The notes: generated by a model not told the origin, from the letters alone. A DNA stretch of 64,000 nucleotides from Nostoc sp. FACHB-280 (GCF_014697615.1 NZ_JACJSD010000001.1:372001-436000); one strand, 5' to 3'; counted from the stretch's first letter, positions 45,047-54,343 are shown. Translations and numbers: made by a program.

Positions 45047-45502
45047 GAGCTAATTCATAAAGTAAATATTAAATAGCCCATCGCCTAACCATGAGACGAA
45101 GTAAGGAACCATAAATCATGGCTTCACTTACCTCTGAATACACTTCATAATCTTTACTCAAACGCCGAAATCGATTCAGCCATCCAAATGTTCGCTCAAC
45201 AATCCAGCGTTTGGGCAACTGTTCAAAGGTCTGTGAGATTCATTCAATTAGTTCCACACGCACCCGTTCACCACAGACTTGCTGAACTGCATTGGCAAAG
45301 TTTCTACCAGAGTACCCCTGAGCTACCCAGATAACTTCTAATTGGAACAACTTTTCCTGTGCTTCATCCAAGACAATTACCGCCCCTAATCGTTCTGGGG
45401 CATTTGCTTCAGTCACAACAACCCCAATCAATAATCCTTGCGAGTCCACAACTATATGGCGCTTACGCCCTTTAACCTTAGATTTTCTTTACGAATCAGC
45501 TC
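45047..45502 (-). mobile_element. Internally deleted IS5-family (IS1031-group-like) element
   Basis: Terminal inverted repeats GAGCTAATTCATAAAG (45047-45062) and CTTTACGAATCAGCTC (45487-45502) match 14 of 16. They are flanked by TAA on both sides (45044-45046, 45503-45505), a three-base duplication of the TNA type used by IS1031-like elements. Inside is only the 3' half of a transposase gene (minus strand). The element is 456 bp and cannot move by itself. Its right end lies 9 bases before the start codon of the next glycosyltransferase gene. Confidence 0.85.
45069..45479 (-). pseudogene. Transposase remnant (IS5 family)
   Basis: Read on the complement from 45479, the frame gives KVKGRKRHIVVDSQGLL..., then VELIE, an in-frame TGA (45240-45242), and continues without shift as [20 protein letters not shown] ... 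[11 protein letters not shown] and stop (45069-45071). About 137 codons remain of a usual ~260. The first catalytic Asp (IVVDSQG) and the final Glu (IVERTF) are kept, but the middle Asp is Ala (VAQGYSG instead of VADxGY). The N-terminal half is deleted up to the inverted repeat. Confidence 0.88.
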
Positions 45503-45511
45503 TAAATTCAT

Positions 45512-46723
45512 ATGAAAAAAGGTTTCCAGCAACTCCATGTATGTCATGTGATTGCTAATATTAACGAGGATGTGGGCGGGCCTGCTTATTCGGTAACTAA
45601 TCTGGCTCAATCATTATCAGAACAAAATATTGATTCTCATTTATTCACACTTGACTATCAGGAACATGGTCAACAAGTTTCTACAAATAACGTCAAAGTT
45701 CATAGCTATCCTGCCACGAAATTAGCAAAATTACTGCGAGGATTTCAACCAAGTGCTAGTCAAGCTTTACACCAATTAGCAGCAACAGAGTTAGATTTAA
45801 TTCATAATCATGGCATTTGGATGTTTCCTAACCTTTATGCTCGTCAGGCAGCTACAAGGTATAATTTACCCTTATTGATTTCTCCGCGTGGAATGCTGGA
45901 GCCTTGGTCATTACGGAATAGTTGGTTTAAAAAACTACCTGCATGGTTTTTGTATGAAAAGCAGAATCTTCAGCAAGCGATCGCCTTCCATGCAACTTCT
46001 CAACAAGAAGCTAATTCCCTGCGTCAACTCAATTTTCGCCAACCAATTGCCGTAATTCCTAATGGAGTTACTATTCCTAACCTTGACAATCCACCTAGCC
46101 GAGAGATTTTAGTTAGCCGATTTCCCCAACTAGCGGGCAAAAATTGGCTACTTTTTCTATCGAGAATACATCCCAAAAAAGGTCTAGATAACTTACTATA
46201 TGTTTGGAAAACATTAGTAAATCAATTTCCCGACTGGCATTTAATAATTGCTGGGTCTGACTTAATCGGCTATCAAGCAAAATTAGAAGAGCTAACAGCA
46301 ACCTTAAAATTGCAACCACAAGTCACATTTACAGGAATGCTATCGGGACAACAAAAAGCCTCCGCCCTTAGTAATGCTGATTTATTCGTTCTCCCCACCC
46401 ACTCAGAAAATTTTGGCATTGCAATTGCCGAGTCGCTAGCTTATGCTGTACCTGTAATTACCACCAAAGGCGCTCCTTGGCAGGACTTAGAAATATATAA
46501 CTGTGGTTGGTGGATTGAGAATAACCAGCAAGCACTCACAAACGCTTTAATAGACGCTATAAATATGTCTAGCAGTGAGCGACAAGCAATGGGTATTCAA
46601 GGTAGAAATTTAGTTCAGGCCAAATACTCTTGGAAGGCGATTGCTAAAGATATGGCAAGCCTTTACCATTGGATTCTCAGTGGTGGTGAACCTCCCATCT
46701 GTGTGCAATTTTCTAACTATTAA
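45512..46723 (+). CDS. GT4-family glycosyltransferase
   Basis: 403 codons from ATG. The N-terminus has HVCHVIANINEDVGGPAYSV, then an HNHGIWMFPNLYA acceptor-side motif. The donor site is WLLFLSRIHPKKGLDNLLYV, and the E-x7-E region is SENFGIAIAESLAYAVPVIT. The IS relic ends nine bases upstream, so the native ribosome-binding region and promoter have been replaced or displaced. Translation may depend on sequence within the IS end. Confidence 0.92.
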   Translation: MKKGFQQLHVCHVIANINEDVGGPAYSVTNLAQSLSEQNIDSHLFTLDYQEHGQQVSTNNVKVHSYPATKLAKLLRGFQPSASQALHQLAATELDLIHNHGIWMFPNLYARQAATRYNLPLLISPRGMLEPWSLRNSWFKKLPAWFLYEKQNLQQAIAFHATSQQEANSLRQLNFRQPIAVIPNGVTIPNLDNPPSREILVSRFPQLAGKNWLLFLSRIHPKKGLDNLLYVWKTLVNQFPDWHLIIAGSDLIGYQAKLEELTATLKLQPQVTFTGMLSGQQKASALSNADLFVLPTHSENFGIAIAESLAYAVPVITTKGAPWQDLEIYNCGWWIENNQQALTNALIDAINMSSSERQAMGIQGRNLVQAKYSWKAIAKDMASLYHWILSGGEPPICVQFSNY

Positions 46724-46735
46724 GGAGACAAGATT

Positions 46736-47896
46736 GTGATTATTTCCATTGCTACAGGGCCTTGGCTACCAGTTCCCGCTATCCAAGGTGGTTCTGTTCC
46801 TCGCCTTTGGCAAGGTCTGGCAGAAGAATTTGCTGCTAAAGGTCATCAAGTTAACATATTATGTAGAGCCTATCCAGGCCAGCCTCAGCAAGAGGTGATT
46901 AATGGGGTGAACTATATTAGACGGGGTGGTTTTTCCCAAAGCACTGATATTCGCTGGGATCTCTTCAAGGATCTCGTCTATGCTCTAATGACATTTCCTA
47001 GACTACCTCCCAGCGATATTCTTGTAATTAACGATTTTTGGTTGCCTGTGTTTGCTGCACTGCGTCCTCAAGTAGGCAAAATTGTTATTAATGCGAATCG
47101 CTTTCCTAAAGGGCAGTATCGTCTATATGCCAAGGCTGACTTGATTACTGCTGCATCACAAGCAATTAAAAAAGCCATAACCCAAGAATATTCTCCAGCC
47201 ATTGCGCGAACAAAAGTTATCCCTAATCCTATAGATATTAATATTTTTCATCCAGCAACTAGCTTGACATATCAACAACAAGAAAAAGTTATTTTGTATG
47301 TAGGTAGGCTTCATCCTGAAAAGGGAGTTCATTTATTATTGGACGCATTTTCTCTTCTAACGCAAAAGTATGCTCCAGTTAAACTGAGAATTATCGGCCC
47401 TTTTAAAGAAAGTCAAGGGGGTGGAGGTGAGCAATATCTAAGTACCCTAAAAATAAAAGCAACAGGATTAAATGTTGAGTTTGTAGAACCTATTTTTGAT
47501 ATTCAACAACTAGCTCAAGCTTATCGTGAAGCTGATATATTTTGCTATCCATCACTTGCGGAAAAAGGAGAAGCATTTCCTGTAGCACCTTTGGAAGCAA
47601 TGGGGACTGGTCTAATTCCCGTCGTTTCTAATCTTGACTGTTTTCAGGATTTAATCAACGATGATGAAACAGGATTCTTTTTTGAACATCGTAGTACAGA
47701 TGCCGCCAGTAATCTATCGCTTGCCTGGGAGAAAATCATTCTCAACCCAGAAAAAGCAGAGGAGATGAGTCAAAAAGCTAGGCGTAAAGCCTCGGAATTT
47801 AGTTATCAGCGTATTGCAAGTATATATCTCGATGATTTTAAGAATTTACTTAGCAATCAAGGTGTTAATTACCTAAATAAAAAGCTTTTATCATAA
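46736..47896 (+). CDS. GT4-family glycosyltransferase
   Basis: 386 codons from GTG, with a strong aaggaga ribosome-binding site at 46722-46728 that overlaps the previous stop. The opening is IISIATGPWLPVPAIQGGSV. The donor site is VILYVGRLHPEKGVHLLLDA, and the E-x7-E region is GEAFPVAPLEAMGTGLIPVV. Intact and typical. Confidence 0.92.
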   Translation: MIISIATGPWLPVPAIQGGSVPRLWQGLAEEFAAKGHQVNILCRAYPGQPQQEVINGVNYIRRGGFSQSTDIRWDLFKDLVYALMTFPRLPPSDILVINDFWLPVFAALRPQVGKIVINANRFPKGQYRLYAKADLITAASQAIKKAITQEYSPAIARTKVIPNPIDINIFHPATSLTYQQQEKVILYVGRLHPEKGVHLLLDAFSLLTQKYAPVKLRIIGPFKESQGGGGEQYLSTLKIKATGLNVEFVEPIFDIQQLAQAYREADIFCYPSLAEKGEAFPVAPLEAMGTGLIPVVSNLDCFQDLINDDETGFFFEHRSTDAASNLSLAWEKIILNPEKAEEMSQKARRKASEFSYQRIASIYLDDFKNLLSNQGVNYLNKKLLS

Positions 47897-47935
47897 ACGA
47901 TTTACTGCAAATAATTTAAAATAACTGCATATTTT

Positions 47936-48700
47936 ATGCTAGAAGAAGTTACTCCACTAATCCTCACATATAACGAAGCTCCAAATATTGCCCGCACTCT
48001 TAAACAACTGACTTGGGCAAAGACGATTGTAGTGATTGATAGCTATAGCACCGATGAAACTCTAGAAATTTTGGCTGACCATTCCCAAGTAAAAATATTT
48101 CAAAGAAAGTTTGATTCCTTCGCTGGTCAATGCAATTATGGCTTGACAAAAATTACCTCCATGTGGGTGCTTTCACTAGATGCTGATTACATATTAACTG
48201 ATGAGTTAATTCATGAAATTAAAGCAATACCAGCAGATTCAGATATAGATAGCTTTACCACTAGATTTAAGTATTGTGTGTTTGGCAAACCCCTACGTGG
48301 TACGTTGCTTCCACCCCGTAAGGTACTCTACAAGAAAGAAAAAGCTATTTACCAAGATGATGGTCACGCTCATCGAGTTTTGGTAAAAGGTAAATCTGCA
48401 ATGCTTTCAGGTTATGTCCACCATGACGATCGCAAATCCTTAAGTCGCTGGTTTTGGGCGCAAGATCGTTATATGCTTACTGAAGCAGAGAAAATATTGA
48501 CAACACCAATCCATCAATTGAGTTGGGGCGATCGCATCCGTAAACAGAAAATTCTCGCCCCCTTCATCATTCTATTTTACTGCTTATTTCTTAAAGGTGG
48601 CGTTCTAGATGGTTGGCAAGGTTGGTACTATGCTTTCCAACGAGTATTAGCGGAAATTCTTCTATCCATTCGTCTGATAGAAACAGAGAAGTTAAGTTGA
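47936..48700 (+). CDS. GT2-family glycosyltransferase, WaaE/KdtX-like
   Basis: 254 codons. PLILTYNEAPNIARTLKQL and IVVIDSYSTDETLEI, the DAD metal site at 82-84 (VLSLDADYILTDE) and a C-terminal hydrophobic segment (LAPFIILFYCLFLKGGVLDG) place it with the small membrane-associated GT2 enzymes related to WaaE. It is the last gene of the plus-strand run and is followed by a terminator-like hairpin. Confidence 0.92.
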   Translation: MLEEVTPLILTYNEAPNIARTLKQLTWAKTIVVIDSYSTDETLEILADHSQVKIFQRKFDSFAGQCNYGLTKITSMWVLSLDADYILTDELIHEIKAIPADSDIDSFTTRFKYCVFGKPLRGTLLPPRKVLYKKEKAIYQDDGHAHRVLVKGKSAMLSGYVHHDDRKSLSRWFWAQDRYMLTEAEKILTTPIHQLSWGDRIRKQKILAPFIILFYCLFLKGGVLDGWQGWYYAFQRVLAEILLSIRLIETEKLS

Positions 48701-48797
48701 CCCAAACACCATAATTACAACAATTCCTTGCTGACTTTGAAAACACGCCCTAAAATCTGTCCTCAGACTCTCTGTGTTCCCTACCTCATTGCCACAA

Positions 48798-48831
48798 AAA
48801 ACAGCCTGTGTGCAATACCACAGACTGTTTT
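48798..48831. terminator. Bidirectional terminator-like hairpin
   Basis: AAAACAG-C-CTGTG (48798-48810), loop TGCAATAC, CACAG-A-CTGTTTT (48819-48831): 12 pairs with one mismatch, A-rich on the left and T-rich on the right. It lies between two convergent genes and suits termination in both directions. Confidence 0.7.
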
Positions 48832-48850
48832 CTCTAGCTGTAATTTTTTA

Positions 48851-51163
48851 TTAGTTAGGCGCTCTTACACCATTTCTCCCCTCTGCAGAATAGTCTACTG
48901 ATGGGAAGAGGCTGGCTTGACCGTCTACCTTATAATTGAATCCCTGAACAGGAACTGTCTGTTTGAGAGTAATTCCCTGACTAGGATTAGGTGATGTTCT
49001 AGTATTTCTACCATAAGCGTCTGTATACACTACAGAAGATGGAGAATTACTAAAGTTAAGAGCTGAAAAGTGACTCTCTACGTTAACTGTTCCTCGGAAC
49101 AACGAACGGGGTTCATCCCACGTTACTTTGTTAACTGCTCCCGCAGCCAGAACTTCTTGGCACATCAAGGTTTGAGCAAGAGGATGAGTGGAAATACTGC
49201 ACAAATCCACTGTCCGACCAATTTTTGTTGTAGAAGAAGCATCATAAAAACGCGCAGGATTCGTAACTCTAAAGTAGAAATCACCACCAGCCATACCCGT
49301 CAACCAGTATTCAAATGTTCTTTTGATAACTGTTGAGGCTTGTTCATCTACGGTACCACGGCTATAACAATCCTTAGTAGGAATAGCACGATGAACGCCT
49401 CCTGTTGGTTGGTTACTTGGTAATGGCGTAATCCCAGAAGGCAGGGTTGTATCACAATATAGCGATTCAGGTTCTTTAAAGTATCCAGGCGCACCAAACA
49501 AAGCCAGTTGCTTTAAATTGAAAGGTTGTAGACCACTGCATTGTCCAGACACAAACATCTCATGTGCAGTATTTGTGAGTGCGTCTGGAGAATGTGAACC
49601 CATATGTAGTTTCACAACTACGTCACAGCTGGTAGTTTGGCTGCTGTTATTAAAATTGTAGAGATTCCAGTTATTCGCAACAAAAACCTTGTGGCCAAAG
49701 TGGTCTTCATGTCTGGGATTAGCAGGATCATAGAGCGACTGCTGTTCATTAACATAGCCGAAAGCTGGCATACCGTTAATAGAAAATACCTCTGAGCTAC
49801 GTGGATCATCACCATGCTCATGACCATACGTACAATAAGCATTTGTTTCCGGGTTGAAATCCGTAGGAGGATGCCATGTAGGATAAACTCTACCATCCTC
49901 AGCTTTCACCCAATAGGTATCGTGCATCCATTTAGGACATTCCCATGATTTTCCAGGAGACCACAAACCATAGGACTTAGCCAGTATCTCAGAACTTCCA
50001 GGAAGCATAGCCTGTGTCCGTACTGGTCTGCCAGAAATTGCTACAACAGGTGCAGCCTTATTGACCATCGTAGTGGATGCTGCTTTTTGAATCTGGTCAA
50101 TTGTCTGCTTCGTATTCTGCGCCCAAAAGGCAAACCAATTAAAGCGCATAGCACTGTTAGTTCCTGGAAACCTGATAACTAGGTTTTGCACGCCCCTAGC
50201 TAGGCTGCTATTTAAAGGACAAGAAACAGTCCGGTAGGTTGTCACAGAACCCGTACTGTTGATAGTACAGCTTCCTACAAGAGTCCCGCTTGGAGAGGTC
50301 AAACGCACTTCAACGGGATTGCTTCCAGAGGCTAACGCGATGCGGAACATCAACGTATCTACACCACTACCTAAGTCAACGCTGTTGTACACCGCATAGT
50401 TATTATTTGCGGTGTTTGACAGTTCTTGACTCTGATCAATGTATCTTACGGAAGTTGGGTCATCGCTGCGTTCGTTATAATCTCCCCAAACTGTCGTCAA
50501 ACCAACACGGGAAGAGAATTTGAGAGCATCTACACGTTGAAATACTGGCCAAGGTGCAATAGCACTTGCTGGAATAGTGGATGTTGTTGGTGGGTTTGAT
50601 GTTGTTGATGAGGTAGCAGCAACAAAACTAATGTCACGAAAATAGTTTGTATTTTGGTAAGAATTAGTGGGGAACGCACCTACAGCGGTGTTAAACACCC
50701 CATTGTTACCTGCTACTGAACTCAAATCTCCATTGACGATGGAGTTAGTCATCCCTCCATTCGTAGCTGGGTAAGAAGTATTAGCATTGACAGAGACTAC
50801 GTAGTTTGTATTGGCCTGAATATTTAGTGGTGTATTCAAAGCCTGTTGCTGCCAACCAGAAGCAGTCTCATTGGCAAAAGTAACACTAGACAGGAGAGTT
50901 CCTCCTTCTGACCAGATTGTGCCAGTATGCGCCCCTGTCTCATTGGCAGGTTTCCAGAAACGAATTGAGTTAATCTGCCCGTCTTTGGCACTGCGGAATT
51001 TCATCCCTAATTCATAGGGACTATCATTCTGGGAAGTGCTAGGAACTTGAGTTGTGAAAACCGTTAGGGGTGCGGTTTGGGCATGAATTATGGTGCTAGA
51101 TAAACTCAACAGCAGCGTCAGTGCAGCGAGTAGGAAAAATTTGATATATTTAAATTTCTTCAT
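48851..51163 (-). CDS. Secreted DUF4082-CBM6-like protein
   Basis: 770 codons. Residues 1-29 are a clear signal peptide (basic MKKFKYIK, hydrophobic core, HAQ end). A DUF4082 domain follows at ~33-180 (DSPYELGMKFRSA, FANETASGWQQQALNTPL), closely like those of the 1266-residue protein. Residues ~205-350 resemble a family 6 carbohydrate-binding module (VDLGSGVDTLMFRIALASGS ... FNWFAFW). The C-terminal ~400 residues are unknown, with His/Asp/Cys-rich stretches (CTYGHEHGDDPRSS, RHEDHFGHKVF) that could bind metal. It probably binds the extracellular glycan. The start lies six bases after the stop of the 119-codon gene. Confidence 0.87.
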   Translation of the reverse strand: MKKFKYIKFFLLAALTLLLSLSSTIIHAQTAPLTVFTTQVPSTSQNDSPYELGMKFRSAKDGQINSIRFWKPANETGAHTGTIWSEGGTLLSSVTFANETASGWQQQALNTPLNIQANTNYVVSVNANTSYPATNGGMTNSIVNGDLSSVAGNNGVFNTAVGAFPTNSYQNTNYFRDISFVAATSSTTSNPPTTSTIPASAIAPWPVFQRVDALKFSSRVGLTTVWGDYNERSDDPTSVRYIDQSQELSNTANNNYAVYNSVDLGSGVDTLMFRIALASGSNPVEVRLTSPSGTLVGSCTINSTGSVTTYRTVSCPLNSSLARGVQNLVIRFPGTNSAMRFNWFAFWAQNTKQTIDQIQKAASTTMVNKAAPVVAISGRPVRTQAMLPGSSEILAKSYGLWSPGKSWECPKWMHDTYWVKAEDGRVYPTWHPPTDFNPETNAYCTYGHEHGDDPRSSEVFSINGMPAFGYVNEQQSLYDPANPRHEDHFGHKVFVANNWNLYNFNNSSQTTSCDVVVKLHMGSHSPDALTNTAHEMFVSGQCSGLQPFNLKQLALFGAPGYFKEPESLYCDTTLPSGITPLPSNQPTGGVHRAIPTKDCYSRGTVDEQASTVIKRTFEYWLTGMAGGDFYFRVTNPARFYDASSTTKIGRTVDLCSISTHPLAQTLMCQEVLAAGAVNKVTWDEPRSLFRGTVNVESHFSALNFSNSPSSVVYTDAYGRNTRTSPNPSQGITLKQTVPVQGFNYKVDGQASLFPSVDYSAEGRNGVRAPN

Positions 51164-51169
51164 AACTAT

Positions 51170-51529
51170 TTAGCAATTGTTATTTACTGCTGTCACACTA
51201 AAGCTTGTTCTGGCGGTACCCATCTTTGTATCAGCACCACCCAAGAGCGTTCCTCTACTGTAAGCAAGGCTATTTGACCCTGAGCTACACACGCTCGATT
51301 TCATGGCCAAACTAGCTTTGGTATGCTGCAGTGGAGTTGTGTTTTGCGTCAATTGCCTATTTGTTGGAAATTTATGGAAACTAAAATTCCATTTCTGAAC
51401 ACACTTGTTGTTGCTTTGATTTATTGGAACGAGACTTACTCCATAACTTAAAATAGAGCTAAGAAAAGCAACAGAAATAACAGGAGCAGTTGATTCTGCT
51501 ACTGTCACAAGGTCATTGAAAAGTTTCAT
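51170..51529 (-). CDS. Hypothetical protein upstream of the DUF4082-CBM6 gene
   Basis: 119 codons from the ATG at 51529, chosen because aagagg lies six bases upstream; the frame extends to 51583 without a better signal. It has a hydrophobic stretch at about 13-31 (APVISVAFLSSILSYGVSLV), a Ser/Thr-rich middle and end, and a C-terminal cysteine (VTAVNNNC). No family recognised. The six-base spacing to the DUF4082-CBM6 gene implies one transcript and possibly a working partnership. Confidence 0.65.
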   Translation of the reverse strand: MKLFNDLVTVAESTAPVISVAFLSSILSYGVSLVPINQSNNKCVQKWNFSFHKFPTNRQLTQNTTPLQHTKASLAMKSSVCSSGSNSLAYSRGTLLGGADTKMGTARTSFSVTAVNNNC

Positions 51530-51583
51530 AGAACCTCTTAGCCTGATTGTCTTTATATCGGGAACATAACTTCTATCTAACAA

Positions 51584-52376
51584 TTTAGAAGTATTGAGAA
51601 ATGAACACTAAATAGCTATTGGGCGATCGCTTCCCTAAGTAAGCTCTAGAGCTTATCTTGAGAATAAACTGAACACACAATCTTAAGTTGCGACTAACAC
51701 GCAGTTAAGTTAACGAAAAAACTTGGCTCTTAGTTATTAAGAGCTGCGTTGCACACAAGATTGCATGAATTAAGCAAATTTTGAGAACAGTCATCAAGGG
51801 TACCTCCTCACTAAATCAGAATACTTCATATTCTGCCTGAGTAAATTTACCATAAATTCACATATCGTCAAGCCAATCTTGGTGGATATACGTTAATTTA
51901 ATCGCATTCAAAAATCTTATATGTGCTTCTGGTAGGCTTTTCAAGTAAAATTATAAAATTTAAATTAATGATATCAACCTGAAGAATTTCACCATCGGTA
52001 ACACACAGTTCAACTGGAGTTATTGCTATCTATTTGATTTGCCAACGAAAGACTGGAGATTAGGGAATAGACTCGTTAGTAACTTAATTTAGAACTGCTA
52101 TATTCTATAGTGTATGCAAGCAGATGGTAGACTGGTTCGAGAAGATAATCAGTCCCAACTATGAGAATGGCAATCAAACTATTAAAGCGTTAAATAACAG
52201 CATATTTGACTTAATTTTGGTAATTTGAGCTTGAATTAGCTTGATGTCTGATTCAGACAACTCATTTGAACCTCAAGCTATTTCCATATTTGGTAAAACT
52301 ACAGAACGAGAAAAACTTACAGTTTAATTTCCTTGGTCATACCTATTTTTTCATCAACCATTGCTTAGCTTGATAT
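51584..52376. other. ~790-base gap with a small hairpin
   Basis: No gene seen on either strand. CAGAATA-cttca-TATTCTG forms a 7-bp hairpin at 51817-51835, preceded by ctcctcacta. The promoters for the minus-strand pair and for the plus-strand acetyltransferase should lie here, but no motif is convincing. Confidence 0.5.
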
Positions 52377-52916
52377 ATGCGGTTAGATAATTACACTCTT
52401 GGTACTTATACTCCTGGCGCACCTTTATGGAAACAAGTGTTGTGGTATTTCCTGGGTTCTGCGTTAGTGCAGAATCGGTGGTTGACTGCTTCGGGGTTAA
52501 AAGTGTGGTTACTTCGCTGTTTTGGAGCGCAGATAGGTGAGCATGTGCGGATTAAACCAGGTGTGCGGGTGAAGTTTCCCTGGCGGCTAGTTGTTGGTGA
52601 TCATGTGTGGATTGGAGAAGATGCTTGGATTGATAATCTAGCGAATGTGACGATTGAAAGCCATGTGTGCATATCTCAAGGTGTGTATCTCTGCACGGGG
52701 AACCATGACTGGAGTCATCCCGATTTTAAATTAATGACTGCGCCAATTCACATTCAAGAAAGTAGTTGGATTGCTGCTAAGTCAGTAATTGGCCCTGGAG
52801 TAACTGTTGGGAAGGGTGCTGTATTGACTTTGGGTGGAGTTACAGGACGTTCTCTAGAAGCGATGACAATTTATGCCGGTAATCCCGCCCAACCTATTAA
52901 GCAGCGTAAGATTTAA
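52377..52916 (+). CDS. wcaF: WcaF-type colanic acid acetyltransferase
   Basis: 179 codons. The characteristic N-terminus (RLDNYTLGTYTPGAPLWKQV, WYFLGSALVQNRWL) is followed by a left-handed beta-helix (IKPGVRVKFPWRLVVGDHVW, SHVCISQGVYLCTGNHDWSH) and the end GVTVGKGAVLTLGGVTGRSL. WcaF-like enzymes acetylate sugar units of exopolysaccharide from acetyl-CoA. It stands apart from the main locus, separated by the two minus-strand genes, but likely serves it. Confidence 0.9.
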   Translation: MRLDNYTLGTYTPGAPLWKQVLWYFLGSALVQNRWLTASGLKVWLLRCFGAQIGEHVRIKPGVRVKFPWRLVVGDHVWIGEDAWIDNLANVTIESHVCISQGVYLCTGNHDWSHPDFKLMTAPIHIQESSWIAAKSVIGPGVTVGKGAVLTLGGVTGRSLEAMTIYAGNPAQPIKQRKI

Positions 52917-52929
52917 TTGTGGCAGAGGA

Positions 52930-52968
52930 CGATCGCACCATAACTCATATCGAGAGTATCACCTCGAC
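52930..52968 (+). repeat. 39-bp direct repeat, copy A, with adjoining hairpin
   Basis: Matches 53083-53121 at 37 of 39 positions. A perfect 8-bp hairpin ACGTCTCC-TGTC-GGAGACGT begins inside it (52967-52986). The sequence ctcggcgacc then follows, as it does sooner after copy B. Confidence 0.75.
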
Positions 52969-53082
52969 GTCTCCTGTCGGAGACGTTGCGCGAACGCTCG
53001 GCGACCGGAAGCAGAGGGGCGATGGAAGTGATTTGTATCAGCAATTTTGGGAAATGGTATAAGATTTAACGGTGGTGAAGGG

Positions 53083-53121
53083 CGATCGCACCATAAATCA
53101 TATCGAGATTATCACCTCGAC
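53083..53121 (+). repeat. 39-bp direct repeat, copy B
   Basis: Second copy of the sequence at 52930-52968, without the hairpin insert. Both copies contain cgatcgcaccata and tatcacctcgac. They lie between the wcaF-type gene and a convergent small gene. Confidence 0.75.
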
Positions 53122-53200
53122 TCCGCTCGGCGACCAAGGAACAGGATAAGAAAGAAGATGTGTTAAATCTATATCAGATACATCTCCAAGGATGCTGTGT

Positions 53201-53458
53201 TTATAATTCAGAAGCTGTATCTGGGGCAATAATTTCACCAGTACCTATTTCGAGGAGCATATCTTGATCAGTAATTAATTCACTTAATTCCTTGACTTGT
53301 AAATTCATTTGTTCACAAGCTTGTCGGAGTTCTTGGGCAAAAGTATTAAGATCATCGCCATAGCCACATTGATAAGCAGCAGTTTCAATTCCTTGCTTGG
53401 CATTTGCTCTGGCACAGTCTACTAGTTCTGTACCATACAATGGTTTTGGAGATGGCAT
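53201..53458 (-). CDS. Small conserved-type hypothetical protein
   Basis: 85 codons from ATG at 53458. An acidic, soluble, mainly helical protein (ELVDCARANAKQGIETAAYQ, LNTFAQELRQACEQMNLQVK), with no membrane segment or named domain. Its composition and balanced codon use look genuine. It is divergent from the pyrophosphatase gene. Function unknown. Confidence 0.65.
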   Translation of the reverse strand: MPSPKPLYGTELVDCARANAKQGIETAAYQCGYGDDLNTFAQELRQACEQMNLQVKELSELITDQDMLLEIGTGEIIAPDTASEL

Positions 53459-53664
53459 AATTCTATTATTTACTGATTAAATGTTACTTTTAGATTAGTC
53501 ATTTTTTCAGTATTGACACATCCCTCGGATGGAAGAATCATCATTGTCGGGTTCAGGGTGTGTGAGAAAATACTTTGGGCAGAAGTACATCTTGGCCATA
53601 AAATTCTACACGGGGAACTAAACAGAGTGCATCCCCAATTTACTGTTAGCCAAGGAGTTTTGTT

Positions 53665-54174
53665 GTGGACTTATCCCGTATTCCTGCTCAACCAAAACCG
53701 GGTATTCTGAACGTTCTGATTGAAATCCCAGGTGGAAGCAAGAATAAATACGAGTATGACAAAGAACTGGACGCTTTTGCCCTAGACCGAGTGCTTTATT
53801 CTTCGGTAAGATATCCCTACGACTACGGTTTTGTGCCGAATACTTTGGCTGATGATGGCGATCCTCTGGATGGGATGGTGATTATCGATGAGCCAACTTT
53901 TCCTGGTTGTATCATTGCTGCACGCCCAATAGGTATGTTAGAGATGATTGATGGTGGCGATCGCGATGAGAAAATTCTTTGTGTACCAGACAAAGACCCA
54001 CGCTATACCCATGTCAAATCTCTCAACGATGTAGCGCCACACCGTTTAGATGAAATTGCTGAATTTTTCCGCAGTTATAAAAACTTGGAAAAGAAAGTCA
54101 CCGAAATTCTTGGTTGGCAAGATGTTGGCACAGTTTCAGCTTTGGTAGAAAAGTGCATCCAAGCTGCTAAATAA
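53665..54174 (+). CDS. ppa: Inorganic pyrophosphatase, family I
   Basis: 169 codons from GTG, with caaggag 11-16 bases before it. The catalytic set is in place: [29 protein letters not shown] and the signature [11 protein letters not shown], followed by [10 protein letters not shown]. The hexameric cytoplasmic enzyme splits PPi released by biosynthesis, including by the nucleotide-sugar pathways used by the locus upstream. It is a housekeeping gene. Confidence 0.96.
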   Translation: MDLSRIPAQPKPGILNVLIEIPGGSKNKYEYDKELDAFALDRVLYSSVRYPYDYGFVPNTLADDGDPLDGMVIIDEPTFPGCIIAARPIGMLEMIDGGDRDEKILCVPDKDPRYTHVKSLNDVAPHRLDEIAEFFRSYKNLEKKVTEILGWQDVGTVSALVEKCIQAAK

Positions 54175-54343
54175 TTATTGCTAAGTTAGGAGTAATGATT
54201 TTCACTCCTAACTTCTCAATAGCACTGAATCAAAAATTCATCAAGACTGTCTCCTGCTTTCCTATACTAGATTCAGGCAATCACAAAATTAAAAGTTTGT
54301 TAATTGCAGATTGCACATCTAGCCACAAAAATCTCAAACCTAA

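Noticed and set aside
8171-48700. Identification as the heterocyst envelope polysaccharide (HEP) island
   Set aside because: The gene types overlap, but I cannot match gene order or hallmark genes of the Anabaena HEP island with confidence, and no HepA/HepB-type marker is identifiable by eye.
51800-51840. Yfr1-like small RNA (ctcctcact near a hairpin)
   Set aside because: Only a partial match to the ACTCCTCAC motif and no terminator-like hairpin of the known form. The evidence is too weak.
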